Below are positions 1 through 10,348 of a stretch of DNA of 64,000 nt, piece after piece; position 1 is the stretch's first letter; each line of letters begins with the position of its first letter. Under the pieces are notes generated by a model. That model worked only from the letters and a program-made list of their open reading frames with translations, was not told where the DNA came from and ran no database searches. Origin of the DNA: Archegozetes longisetosus (lineage: Eukaryota > Arthropoda > Arachnida > Sarcoptiformes > Trhypochthoniidae); contig JAEMBT020000001.1 in the NCBI GenBank assembly GCA_018873245.2, positions 13,856,220-13,920,219 on the forward strand. Direction: 5' to 3'. A program made the translations under genes and the position numbers.

Positions 1-395
1 GATTTAACAAAACTAAATAATGATTGAGTGAACTTAGTTTTGAACTTTAACCACGCATGATTTTTGCTTTTCCAAACTTTTTCAAACCTATCCCAAGTTT
101 GAATTCAGTGTTTTGAACTTCTTGATTAAATCAAAAACAAATTCATAAATTAATAAAAATGACTGAAAAAAGTTTGTACTATGAGATTAGAGTATTGAAA
201 AGTATGAATAAACTTTTGTGACTCATACACTTTACATTAAAATTGTTCTTATGTCCTTTTAGAAAAGAGAATTTTACTTGTGCACTTCTCTGATACAAGC
301 TTTTAACTTCGGTCTATAAAAAAATGTTGAAACTGTACGAAAGTTGAACATTAGTGGTTATTGACAGGGAGTGCCTGTATATATAGACTCATCAA
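1..395. other. Intergenic, no gene seen
   Basis: AT-rich sequence with no open frame of note. It precedes the left edge of the duplicated block that starts near base 396; similarity to the second copy fades out here. Confidence 0.5.
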
Positions 396-2385
396 AAATC
401 AATTGAAATTTCTACATCAACGAATAGTAAGTAATTTTATTGGGAGGATGTAGTACTTCAATAAATAAGCTTCAAAATGATTTATCAAAATAAAATATTT
501 GAAGTCTTGATATTTTTAAGGACATTTAGCAAAACTTGTACCCTTCTCAATATTTAAGCTATTCTTTATTTCTTATTTTAATAAAGAACTTTTTTGAACT
601 AATTATGCATCTCCATCATAAAATTTATTTTTGACTTAACTATACACTTAGACACTTGGCCTTGTAGTAGTCTCCTGGCTAGAATTGATTAGTCAGAGCA
701 AACGACTAGAATCTAAGTTAACCAATCGTGTGGTTGTGTAGTAATCTGCAAATGTGCTGTGCGTCAGTGTGGTTTTGGAGGATTTATGTTAACAAAATAT
801 AAGAGCAACAGAGAGAAATTATTACAAAATTCTAAAAAAGACGGATGCTAATAAGCTTGATTTCCTTGAGTTAGAAAGGGAATGAAGAGTGAACTCCATT
901 AACTATTACCGTATGACTTGTGTAAAATAACCTCTATATTAGTGCAGTAATATCTCGATATAGTTAACCTACTTATAGCGAATTATCGTTATAGTGAAAG
1001 CAAACTTCTAGTCCCGAATCACATAAAATAATCCAAAATAAGCTCTTTATAATGAAATCTTATTATATGAGTAAAAAATAATGGTTTTTAGGCATTCACT
1101 AAATCGAGCTATGATTGTACATAAGAAAAATTATATCCTTCACTATAAAATACAGCAAAACTAGTTTTAGATATCAAAGTAATTCCTGAAAAGAGTTCAT
1201 TTTAATAGTGAATCACATGACGATAAAACAGAAAGTTAAAAGAACGATGAAAATTTTATATTTTAATACTATAATTTTAATCAACTATTGAAATTAAATT
1301 TAAATGATTATAAGGTAACAGTACATGATAAAAAAGGTGAATATATCTCTAAAATTAGTCACTTTATTGTGTTAATATTTAGTAGCAAAGTTTCAAAAAA
1401 TTAGATTTGCTTTATAAAAGTGCAAATATTAAGTATGAATGATAACGAGTTATCAATCAATAAACAAATAGCTGTTGCCTGGATTGATCTGACCTTCAAA
1501 ATAAAGCCCTTTTTCTCTAGTAAAGAGAAAATAATTCTCAATTCACTCAATGGATCTGTAAATTTTGGATCTCTTAATGTACTGATGGGTCCTTCAGGTG
1601 CAGGAAAGACAACATTACTAGAGTGCATCAATGGTAGAAAAAAGTCAGGTCTAACAGAAGATTCAAAAATTTATTTAAATTCTTGTGAAAAAATTCGTTC
1701 GTGTTTTATCGGTTAAAATGAAAAGGAATATTTGATTATGGGTCTGACTGCAAAACAAAATTTGATCTATGCATCAAAGTTGAAAAATAGTGAACATAGT
1801 TTCAATATTGATCATGAGAAGAATGCATTGGATTTGTTATCGGAGTTTAGTATGAGTGATATAAAGGATAATAAGGTTGAGGATTGCAGTGGAGGTGAAC
1901 AGAAAAGGCTATCAATTGCTCTCGAGATGACTCAATATGTTAAGCTTAACCTGTTGTGCATCGATGAGCCGACCACTGGTCTAGACAGCAACGCTGCTCA
2001 AAATGTACTTATCTTTAGCTTATCTGATAATAATTTATAGAAATCATTATTAGTCATCCAATATTTTTGCATTCAGGTTATGGATTGCCTTGAATTTTTG
2101 TCGACAAAGCATAACATAGCTATCATAACAAGTATACATCAGCCAAACTCTGATATACTGATGATGTTCAACAAGTTTTATATCTTATCAATAGGAGGTC
2201 TTTGTGTTTATTCTGGTTCTCCTCAACACCTAAAATCTCATCAGAATGAATGTCAAATAATTTGTAACGAGTATCAATTTGCGATCGAAGTGTTGCTCAA
2301 AACAGCGACAAATGGTATCAATGACGAGAAAGTCATACAATTAGCGGAAAAGACATCACAAGACAATCAGAATATTTTGATTTCG
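396..2385 (+). repeat. Segmental duplication, copy A (partner 12406-14440)
   Basis: About 2 kb of sequence reappears 12.0 kb downstream in the same orientation, with scattered substitutions and small indels. It covers the non-coding upstream region, the first ABCG nucleotide-binding exon and part of the second exon. The same upstream landmarks occur in the same order in both copies, for example a TTATTGGGAGGATGTAGTAC block and a run beginning GGTTTTGGAGGATTTATGTT. Edges are approximate. The duplication includes 1 kb of 5' flank, so it copied DNA rather than a processed transcript. Confidence 0.85.
945..1117. repeat. Possible pogo/Tigger-like MITE (copy A)
   Basis: The left end reads CAGTAATATCTCGATATAGT. 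The right end, reverse complemented, gives a similar CA-ATCATAGCTCGATTTAGT. A TA follows the right end. The internal motif (TATAGCGAATTATCGTTATAG) style is typical of pogo/Tigger termini. No coding capacity is present. The same unit lies at 12974-13147, carried along by the segmental duplication. Family assignment is by general resemblance only. Confidence 0.35.
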
Positions 2386-2427
2386 GTTTCCTACTTTGAG
2401 TTGTTTTTAACAAACTTTGAACTCTGA
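1435..2427 (+). pseudogene. ABCG transporter, decayed and truncated copy
   Basis: This is a paralogue of the first half of the intact ABCG gene downstream. Exon 1 (1435-2004) encodes a nucleotide-binding domain with Walker A GPSGAGKTT, signature CSGGEQKR and Walker B LLCIDEPTTGLDS. A TAA at 1714-1716 interrupts it exactly where the intact copy has CAA (Gln). The intron is 2005-2076 (donor GTACTT, acceptor TTGCATTCAG), phase 0 as in the intact gene. The second exon (from 2077) keeps the H-loop region TSIHQPN, but similarity stops near 2385 and a stop follows at 2425-2427. The transmembrane domain is therefore missing. One early stop plus 3' truncation make it very unlikely to be functional. 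Confidence 0.85.
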
Positions 2428-2700
2428 TTATGAATTATGTTGCTTGTCTTTTACTGACTTTTGTGACGTAATTATAATTAAACCCTTATTATATTCAATT
2501 TTAGTTTAATATTGGATTTTCCGCTCAAATTAAATGTAGAAAACTTTAGTCAAAATCATATAAATTATTATTCTTTTAGATTAATAAAACATATTGGATA
2601 ATATTGTATCAGAAATTGAGTTAATTGTATAACTTAGTGATATCATAAGTCAGCTAGTTTATTATAAATTTTTGCTATAATTTTCGTTTAACTTATTGTA
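2428..2700. other. Intergenic, no gene seen
   Basis: AT-rich spacer between the truncated ABCG copy and the hAT element; nothing recognisable. Confidence 0.5.
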
Positions 2701-2708
2701 TTTGAAAC

Positions 2709-3309
2709 CACAGCCGTAGCCAGCGGAGGGCTAGGGGGCTATAGCCCCCCCAAATTTTTTTCAAAGTTTAAGTTAAATCAAAGGTTTGATAATAAATTAA
2801 CAGATATTTTAATGGGAGTTAGCGCTTGCTATCCAGTATCCAAGCATTTCATGAACTTTGAAATTATGAAGCCTTTTGCTACTCATTATTATTTGAATCT
2901 AGAAAATTTAAAGTCAAATTCGGAAACTGCAAAATTATTATTCTATGAATGCGAAGATACTTCTAATGTCTATGAAAAATTAACTGATTATTCAAACTCT
3001 ATGCCAGATTTATTAAAGTATTTTAAGATATCATTAACTATAGGATGTGTTAATGTTTCGTGTGAAAAGAGTTTTTAACATTAAGAAGAATTAAAACTTA
3101 TTTGAGAATTTCGATGTCTAATGACAGATTAAACGGGTTGGCTCTTATTTCGATTGAAAGAGAAATTGCATTATCTATTAATCTAGATAATTGTGCCATT
3201 GGATTTGGTAAAAATCGTATTGTATTAAATTTTGATTAAATAAAGCTTATCTTAACTGAGAATTTTCAGACATTTAGCCCCCAGACTAAAAAAGCTGGCT
3301 ACGGCAGTG
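2709..3309 (+). mobile_element. hAT DNA transposon, internally deleted, with 8-bp TSD
   Basis: The ends are imperfect inverted repeats, CACAGCCGTAGCCAGC on the left and CACTGCCGTAGCCAGC read inward from the right. The element is flanked on both sides by the direct repeat TTTGAAAC (2701-2708 and 3310-3317), the 8-bp target-site duplication expected of hAT elements. Inside, 2812-3190 encodes the C-terminal part of a hAT transposase: a segment ending in SCEKSF, then after a frameshift LRRIKTYLR and NDRLNGLALISIERE, the dimerisation region. The catalytic core is absent, so the 601-bp copy is non-autonomous. The intact duplication points to a fairly recent insertion. Confidence 0.9.
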
Positions 3310-3317
3310 TTTGAAAC

Positions 3318-3431
3318 ACCAACACATTCAAAATTTATTCAGACATAAGTACAATTAAAAATACTTTAATTAGTATTTATTAGAGTTACATATATAAAAT
3401 TTCTAATTAATTAGCAATTAAGAAATTAAGA

Positions 3432-3471
<40 letters not shown>

Positions 3472-3988
3472 ACACCTTAAAAACATGTAACAACACATCA
3501 AAGGTAAGTATGAGTATCATTAACTACAATAAAAAGTTAATATATATAATTACATAAAGGGGTATTATAGGGGCATAACATTATAATTAAGTCGAAGAAT
3601 AAAGCTATAAATAATAACGAACCGTATAGGTCTATTTGATTAAATATTAAACTTTTAGAATTCTATTTATCTTAAAATACTTTCTAAATATTACTTCATT
3701 TACATATAATAAAATAAGAGACATAAAGTGTTGACAGGCATAAATATCATCCAACAGTAATTTTAGGATTAGTTTTTGATACTCTGTTGATAGTGTTCCC
3801 AACGTCCACCAATATTACTGTCAGTGGAAGTGATTTCAAATCGAAATATTAAATACAATATATCTAGTAATGCCTAAATCGAAAAATTAATAAAGTATTT
3901 TGTCAGTAATTTTTCTTTTTATTTTTTCCATTTGTCAGCGAATGTTCCTGGCAAAAGCTGGCAACGCTGTCGATGACCTTAACATGAC
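3318..3988. other. Intergenic spacer with CT microsatellite
   Basis: No gene seen. Contains the CT repeat listed separately and ends at the 3' end of the terpene cyclase gene. Confidence 0.5.
3436..3469. repeat. (CT)17 microsatellite
   Basis: Seventeen uninterrupted CT dinucleotides; likely polymorphic. Confidence 0.95.
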
Positions 3989-5539
3989 TCACGTCAAAAG
4001 GTCGTTCAAACAATATTGCGCTGCGATTACAGCACTTTCAACAACAAGTGTAGGGCAATACAGAGTCTTCATAATCCATAACTCATTATTTCTAATACCG
4101 TCATAATTGATGATAAAATTATGCGCCGATTTAAGTACTTCAATGATCTGATTATGATTTTGACGAGTACCACTTCGAATCCAATAACAAAGTGCTAAAC
4201 AGGCATATGCTGTTTCTTCAAGTGTTGAATTTACAAATAAGCCCCAACCGCCGTCACTGTTTTGATTATCAATTACTTGACTAACACATCTTATGGCAAG
4301 TGAATCATTAACCCCTTCTAAAGCAAAAATGGCCCTAGAAATTGGATAATAGGGGGAGAGATGCCATTTGTCTTTAAATATAAACCTGTCATTTGAAGAA
4401 TTATTCTCAAGAAATTCTAAAATTTGTTCTATAACTCTTTTGATTTTCGGCTCGTCTTTAAATGGTTTAAGAGCAAGAAGACTATTAATATTAATACTGA
4501 TCGAAGGATTTAATTCACCTTCATATGTAATCATACAAGAACCTCTGAAAAACTTCAGTAGAGTATCAGCTGATTCGACTCCAGATAAAATGTTACATGA
4601 ATTCAGTACATATAGCGTTGCAGCAGTCGCATCGGCGTCGGGCGGAAAACCTCTAAAGCCTATGATCATTCCTTCAGATCTATCCCAAAGAGACTTCAGT
4701 TTATCGATTGCAGGCTTTATTATTTCATTCATTGGTGGTATGTTAGCCATGATAAAGAATCCGAGACTATATGATTGTTCAAAGCCGTCCGCTGGTATGA
4801 GAGCAGGTATTCCTCCGTTGTTTCTCTCGTAAAGAATTTTCAAGCTACGGAATGCTTTGGGAATATCAGTACCTCTCTTAATTCGAGCTTCAATTAGGGC
4901 AAAAGCTGTAGCACTCGGAGAGGCACCAATATATTCTCCCTCTTCTATCATTTCATCTGAAATCGTCATTTCTCCTAGTTTACCTTCTACTCCATCGAGT
5001 AGTTCTAGGTAATACCACCAGTTCTGCTTCTTTAGAGGTTCATTTTCAAACTGATTAAGTATAAATTTTAGTTTCTTTTCTCTTATTTCGTTGTATTTAT
5101 TCATGTCTTTGAACTCTATACTCAACCCGTATATTTTGGCTCTATTTAAAAGACTCGGTAAAATTATTTTGAAGCAAATACTCTCGGTTTCCTCTGTTGA
5201 AAGCTTTTCAAACAGACCATTCAAAGCTTTCGTACCATTCTCTATCTGTTCTTTATCTTCTTTTTGATCCCATTTCTTGAGTGCTATAACTGAAGCCAAA
5301 GTACTCAATATGTTCCCTTGTGCATGGAATGGCTTATCTGTTCCCCAACTGCCATCTTCCAACTGGTGATTTCTCAGCCATTCTATAGATTTAGGAAAAG
5401 CTGGTCTATTCAGATCATTCAAAGAAGGGACCATTGCAACCCAAGCCGTATCATAAGCCGCTGGTTGACATATTCCTTCTCCAATCTGATCAACAATTAA
5501 ACTTAAATTTTCGAGTATTCTTTCTCGATGAATATTCAT
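3989..5539 (-). CDS. Class II terpene (diterpene) cyclase, bacterial type
   Basis: A single uninterrupted 516-residue frame from a true ATG at 5539. Its length matches two-domain (beta-gamma) bacterial copalyl-diphosphate-synthase-like cyclases, which protonate a prenyl diphosphate and cyclise it without diphosphate loss. Visible landmarks are PAAYDTAWVA (residues 26-35), QLEDGSWG (59-66), the acid motif region PPDADATAAT (299-308), QNSDGGWG (426-433) and CPTLVVESAVIAAQY near the C-terminus. The canonical motif is DxDD; here it reads D-A-D-A (301-304). The middle Asp, the proton donor in characterised class II cyclases, is kept, but the last Asp is Ala. No DDxxD class I motif is seen, so a partner synthase would be needed for diphosphate removal. 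Lack of introns beside intron-bearing neighbours and the bacterial-type architecture indicate lateral acquisition. No transit or signal peptide is evident. The substrate cannot be read from the sequence. Confidence 0.88.
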   Translation of the reverse strand: MNIHRERILENLSLIVDQIGEGICQPAAYDTAWVAMVPSLNDLNRPAFPKSIEWLRNHQLEDGSWGTDKPFHAQGNILSTLASVIALKKWDQKEDKEQIENGTKALNGLFEKLSTEETESICFKIILPSLLNRAKIYGLSIEFKDMNKYNEIREKKLKFILNQFENEPLKKQNWWYYLELLDGVEGKLGEMTISDEMIEEGEYIGASPSATAFALIEARIKRGTDIPKAFRSLKILYERNNGGIPALIPADGFEQSYSLGFFIMANIPPMNEIIKPAIDKLKSLWDRSEGMIIGFRGFPPDADATAATLYVLNSCNILSGVESADTLLKFFRGSCMITYEGELNPSISININSLLALKPFKDEPKIKRVIEQILEFLENNSSNDRFIFKDKWHLSPYYPISRAIFALEGVNDSLAIRCVSQVIDNQNSDGGWGLFVNSTLEETAYACLALCYWIRSGTRQNHNQIIEVLKSAHNFIINYDGIRNNELWIMKTLYCPTLVVESAVIAAQYCLNDLLT

Positions 5540-8180
5540 GTTTTCTAAAAGTTTGCAAAATTAAATATAAAGTCAAATCTAAAATGGCGTGGAATATCGA
5601 CAAAATTCATGTTAGATATAGTATTGATTCTCACCTTAAAAGATGCACAAATTGATGCCACGTCTATTGTACGTAAAAACGATTTAGTTTGTGATATGAA
5701 TCATGTCTTACGCTCATCAAAGCATTAATTCTAAAACTATTCAGAGTTTATATCAGTTATCAATACATAAATCATCTGAAAGGATATCTGATTCAAGTTG
5801 ATTGGTCCAACGAATTTCAATGTACTCTTGATTGCTACAATTTAAATATACATTTGTTTTGCCAAACATGGGAGTCAACACATTTTTATCTCAACATAAC
5901 AATAAGTGAAAATTATTGACAAGCACAAAATCAAGCACTTAACCGATGGTTTTATAGCAATTATATTTCCGTCGGAAAATTACAGTGTCAATAATATTCA
6001 ATGAATTGATTGCAAAGGCTTATGAATACTAATAGCGTTAGAAGGATGGTGTTACAGTGTTTGTTATCTTCATTGGAAGAGAGTATAAATCCGGTTTTTA
6101 GCTGTTTCCTTAGAAAATTAAAATCTAACTTTGAGAAGTTAAACATTTATTTGTCAACAGTCAAAGAGAACGTAGTAGGGATTGGCTGTCCTTTAGTACA
6201 ATATATTGGTAAATTCTATTCATACAATGCAGCTCATAAATATTAGGCCCACAAATTTTTAAAAAATGTTACAATTAAACATAGGAATAATCCAGTAATA
6301 TTTAGTGGGGTGACATCTTAAAGATATTAAACATTTATCGAGGCCCTATTTTACGCATGCACTATATGTTTTCTGGTACTATGAAGGCTATGAAAAACTG
6401 ACACTTCTAGCAAAATCAAGTGTTTAGTTTTTCTACAATCACTTCTCGAAGTAATCCCATCAAAAACTCAGCTCTGGTTTAAAGTTATTCGTGAAAAATA
6501 ATTCTAAATCAAGGATTAAGATAATATTCGAAGACTTCTGTACACAAATGACGAAAGATTTGACTGAATTTGAGAAAAAGCGTTTCATTGATTCCTTCAT
6601 TTCTTATGTCAGTGATTCATAAGACATGTGAACGAGAATCTGAGATCTGTTCTCTTTCAGCAGAAGATTGTTTAACTTATCGGATATTCGGTCTCAATTA
6701 CTAACTACTATTTAATAATCTTTGAATACGGACTCGTAACTAGTGTTCATGAGAATGTTTTCGATTTCGATGTTGTCAAATATTTTCCAAAATATGCCAC
6801 AAATATGCTTTACACGGCATTTGCGTGCAATGATTTGTATTGATTCAAAAAAGAATATAAAAAAATAGTGCAATAGGTAATTACATATTATAATGAGCCG
6901 AGTCAATAACTGTTTATTTCAGGAATCGGTGGATATCATTCTTAAAAAAATTAGATCGCATATTCAATACGATCTCATACTGTATTCAAGAAATTATTTC
7001 TAGTAAAATGTCAACTCCTAAGGAATATTTAACAACGATCGAGACATATATTTGAAAATATGGAGTTTTATAAGTATTTTATAAAATACGAAAATTAATT
7101 ACTTTGTTGATTATGTAGTTTTAAAATAATTTTTAAAGTTAGAATCAATTATTCATATTAATTATTGAATTTGTTATTAACTAATAAATTGATAATATCT
7201 ATGAAAAATTGATCTGTTATATTTTTATTCAGTTTGAAATTGAGATTTTATCAATCTTAAATTTAAATTATTTTGCTCAGAAGTGGTAGTTTAAATAGAA
7301 AGACATATAAACATGTAATATCAAAAACTGTTGATACCAGTTTCAATTACAGGTAATTTTTATTATAATAGATTCGTTGTTATTGAGAGAGTTGAGATAT
7401 CCTTTACTAGTGTTTATCAATTTCGGATATCCTCACGGATTTGAAAAATTCGACTTAATAGCTGGAACTGGACTTTTATCAATGCGTATTGCTTTGACAA
7501 AATGAGAGTAAATGAAAACAGAGTAATTCAAAAATTAAATCTTTAAAATAGTACTTGATAGCACTTCAATTATTATCTTTAAACAAAACATTTATCTATT
7601 GAGCACTTTTGAAAAAGTATATTTACTTTTATGTAAAACTAAAACTACATTATGTAATATTTATAATTTATTAACAAAGTGTAATTTCATCTCTATATAA
7701 GTGATTTAATTTTTCTAAATAATCACATGAGTTTATATTCTAAAGAAGTTTAACCTTACAGTAAGTCCCTCTAAATTCAAATGCACTCAAGCTGTATTTT
7801 ATAGATAATAGAGGAATGCCATAGAAAAAATTTAGAATAGTTTAATTAAATTTTGAATTTCAGAGCTATCATTATTTACACGTTATAGAATGTTAGGTAG
7901 GCCTCCGCTTTACCGTGAAGCTGATTTAATCCTTATATACCGATATTTTTCATCTATATAACCTGCCCAGCAAAAGTACTGAAGCTACAGCCCTTTGATC
8001 GCTTCTAAGCTACACACGAAATAGAACTTAAAACCATTTTCATAAAAATTTTACAATATTTTGGCTAAGAATTTTCAAGAATAATTCAAAAATAAAAGAC
8101 TAAAGTTTTATTTGAATAGTTTTTAAACGATTGGCTCCTATTTATGTTAGTATTGTATAAATGATGGAAAAGTGTAGTTA
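5540..8180. other. Long AT-rich region without a recognisable gene
   Basis: Both strands carry only short open frames. One at 6010-6246 (78 codons, plus strand, no usable ATG at its start) and scattered coding-like stretches to about 6880 could be a decayed gene, but I recognise no family. Nothing else stands out. Confidence 0.4.
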
Positions 8181-8189
8181 ACACTCTGG

Positions 8190-8350
8190 TACTGATGAGC
8201 GAGTCTGGACCTCAAGACGGTTGAAGACCTGGGACCTGAGGTCCTAAAGTCCGAGTCCTTATATTTGGCAAAAGTCCAGATCCGGGTCCTGAGCTAGAAG
8301 TTCGAGTCCGAGTCCGGGTCTTTGATAAAGACTTCAGGTTCTGAACTTGG
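8190..8350. repeat. GACCTG/GGGTCC-rich degenerate repeat, hAT-tip-like
   Basis: A GC-rich patch of irregular repeats of the kind GGACCTGAGGTCC and GAGTCCGGGTC in otherwise AT-rich DNA. A similar patch lies at 55236-55400 inside an ABCA intron; both start with a TGATGAGC/TGCTGAGC-like segment. Subterminal blocks of this sort occur in arthropod hAT elements. Boundaries and family are uncertain. Confidence 0.45.
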
Positions 8351-8359
8351 ACTCCCTTT

Positions 8360-8871
8360 AAAACTTAAAAATTAACAATAGACGAAATATTATCATTCAA
8401 AATTTTAACTTTTATTAAATCATTGATAGTAAGATCAACAAATATTAATATAATATAAATAATTTATTTTAAAGTTGCAAAATAAGGGATTCATGAAATG
8501 AGATACGCGCAATTTCTAAAAGAATTAACGCTCTATTGACTTTTCTTTTTGCTGATCAAATCTCCAGATTTTGATAATACATGTTTTGAAGAAACACTTT
8601 ATGCTGAAGTGATAAGTATATCGAATGCAAACTGTGAAAGATAAGGAAATACTAAACAATTTTTTCCACAAAAACAAAGGCTCAGTTTTCCAATCATCGA
8701 TAAGCAAACTTACTTTTCAATTTCATCGTATAATCCAACTCTTGTCTTTTTATAAATTTAAAGACAAACGAAACATTTGAACTTTCAATTTGAAATTGAA
8801 TGATCTGATGATAATTTTTCTTGGAGAAATCAACAAATATTGTTTTACAGTTTGATTAGTTGAGTAGTTGA
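8360..8871. other. AT-rich spacer, nothing recognised
   Basis: May contain the decayed 5' part of the hAT copy that follows; no N-terminal zinc-finger coding sequence is seen. Confidence 0.35.
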
Positions 8872-10348
8872 TGTGGCCGTACTAAGGCAGACGCTATTGC
8901 TGAGAATGTTTTAGCACCATTCTCATTAGAAAAGCATTTAAAATTTCTGACTTCAAAAAATCATAAATTTTCCATTTCAACTGATGCCTCTAATAAAGGC
9001 AATATTAAAATGTTCCCAATTGTAATTCAATATTTCAATATTAACGAAGGACATACAAATTTTGTGTTAAACTTAATTAATGACTCTAACGGGGCTTCAT
9101 ATAATATATATTATAATTTAAAACAATCGTTATCCAAAAACAATTTAAAAATTGAAAATTTACTATCATACGGCGCCGATAATGCTTACGTGAATTACGG
9201 TATTCATAATTCAGTATTTAACAATCTATTGTCAGAGAATAGCTTTTCAGTTAAAGGGAACTGCAACGCGCATATTTTGCATAATACTGCAAAACATGGT
9301 TTACTAAAGCTTCCATTGGATGTTGAGTATTTAGTTTTAAAAATTTATGCTCATTTTTCAACTTCCGCTAAACGTACTGAACAGTTAAAGTCCTGTTACA
9401 TTTATACTGATAATGAATACTCTACATTGTTAAGGCATGTAACAACACGATTGTTGTCTTTATACGCAACAATTGATAGATTATTGCAAAATTTAGATGC
9501 TATAAGATTATACTTTTTAGGTATTAATGCTGATAATTATCATAGAATTATTTCTGATTTTTTTGGAATAATAATGAAGAATCAAATGAAAGTATTTCTA
9601 TTAATGAGATGTATTTGCATTTTGCACATCAATACATGAAAATATTTCATGATTCAATCCTACGATTGGAAAATAAATCAACAAATTCTACTCATTTATT
9701 TAGCATCATGAATGCAATCAAAATTAGATTAAAAAATAGAATTGAGAATAATTTTTGCGGGAGTAAATTAAAGTCAATCTTAGATAAATTACCCTCGAAC
9801 AATAGTATAAAAGAAAACTTTATTAAAAATGCAACTAATGCTTATTATAGAGCGCTAAGTTATTTGGAGTCTCATTTTGACTTCAAAAGCTCAATTTTTA
9901 AAAAGTTCCAGTGTTTAAATTTAGACACACATTTGAATTATGATTCAATAATAGATGTTTGCAATTCATTAAATATTTCTGTTGACAGAAATACTTTATT
10001 TGATGAGTGTTGTTCATATAATGTAATATTTAAATGTTTGACTAAAGATGATAAGAGTTTAGATAATGAAAAATTGTGGTGTAAAATTTTAGGAAAAATA
10101 ACTTTACTAATTTGCAGTATGTAATTGAGTGTGTTATGTGTATACCGATTTGTAACGATTATGTTGAGAGAGTGTTTATTGTAATGCAAAATCTTTGGAC
10201 TGATGAGCGTAATCGAATGAATGTTAGTTTAGTAAAAGCAGAAATATGCATACGATTTCATTTTTCAATGACATGTTCCGAGTTTTATGATTTCATTAAA
10301 AGCAATAACGAATTATTACATGCAGCAAAAATTTCAGAAGAAGTATAA
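8872..10348 (+). mobile_element. hAT transposase, decayed copy
   Basis: Open from 8872 (ADAIAENVLAPFSLEKHLKF, then FSISTDASNKGN) through a frame ending at 9639. It continues in two further frames: 9609-10124 and 10112-10348. The last encodes NDYVERVFIVMQNLWTDERN, the conserved hAT C-terminal dimerisation block, followed by LVKAEICIRFHF. In between is the RNase-H-like DDE region with GADNAYVNYG and KGNCNAHILHN. Two frameshifts break it and the N-terminal BED-type zinc finger is missing, so it is inactive. It belongs to a different hAT lineage from the element at 2709-3309. I did not find its terminal repeats. Confidence 0.85.

Noticed and set aside
4368-4832. 154-codon plus-strand frame opposite the terpene cyclase
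   Set aside because: Antisense shadow of a conserved coding exon with no family resemblance of its own.
6010-6880. Coding-like fragments on the plus strand
   Set aside because: Several short frames read somewhat protein-like, but no family could be recognised and no splice sites link them.
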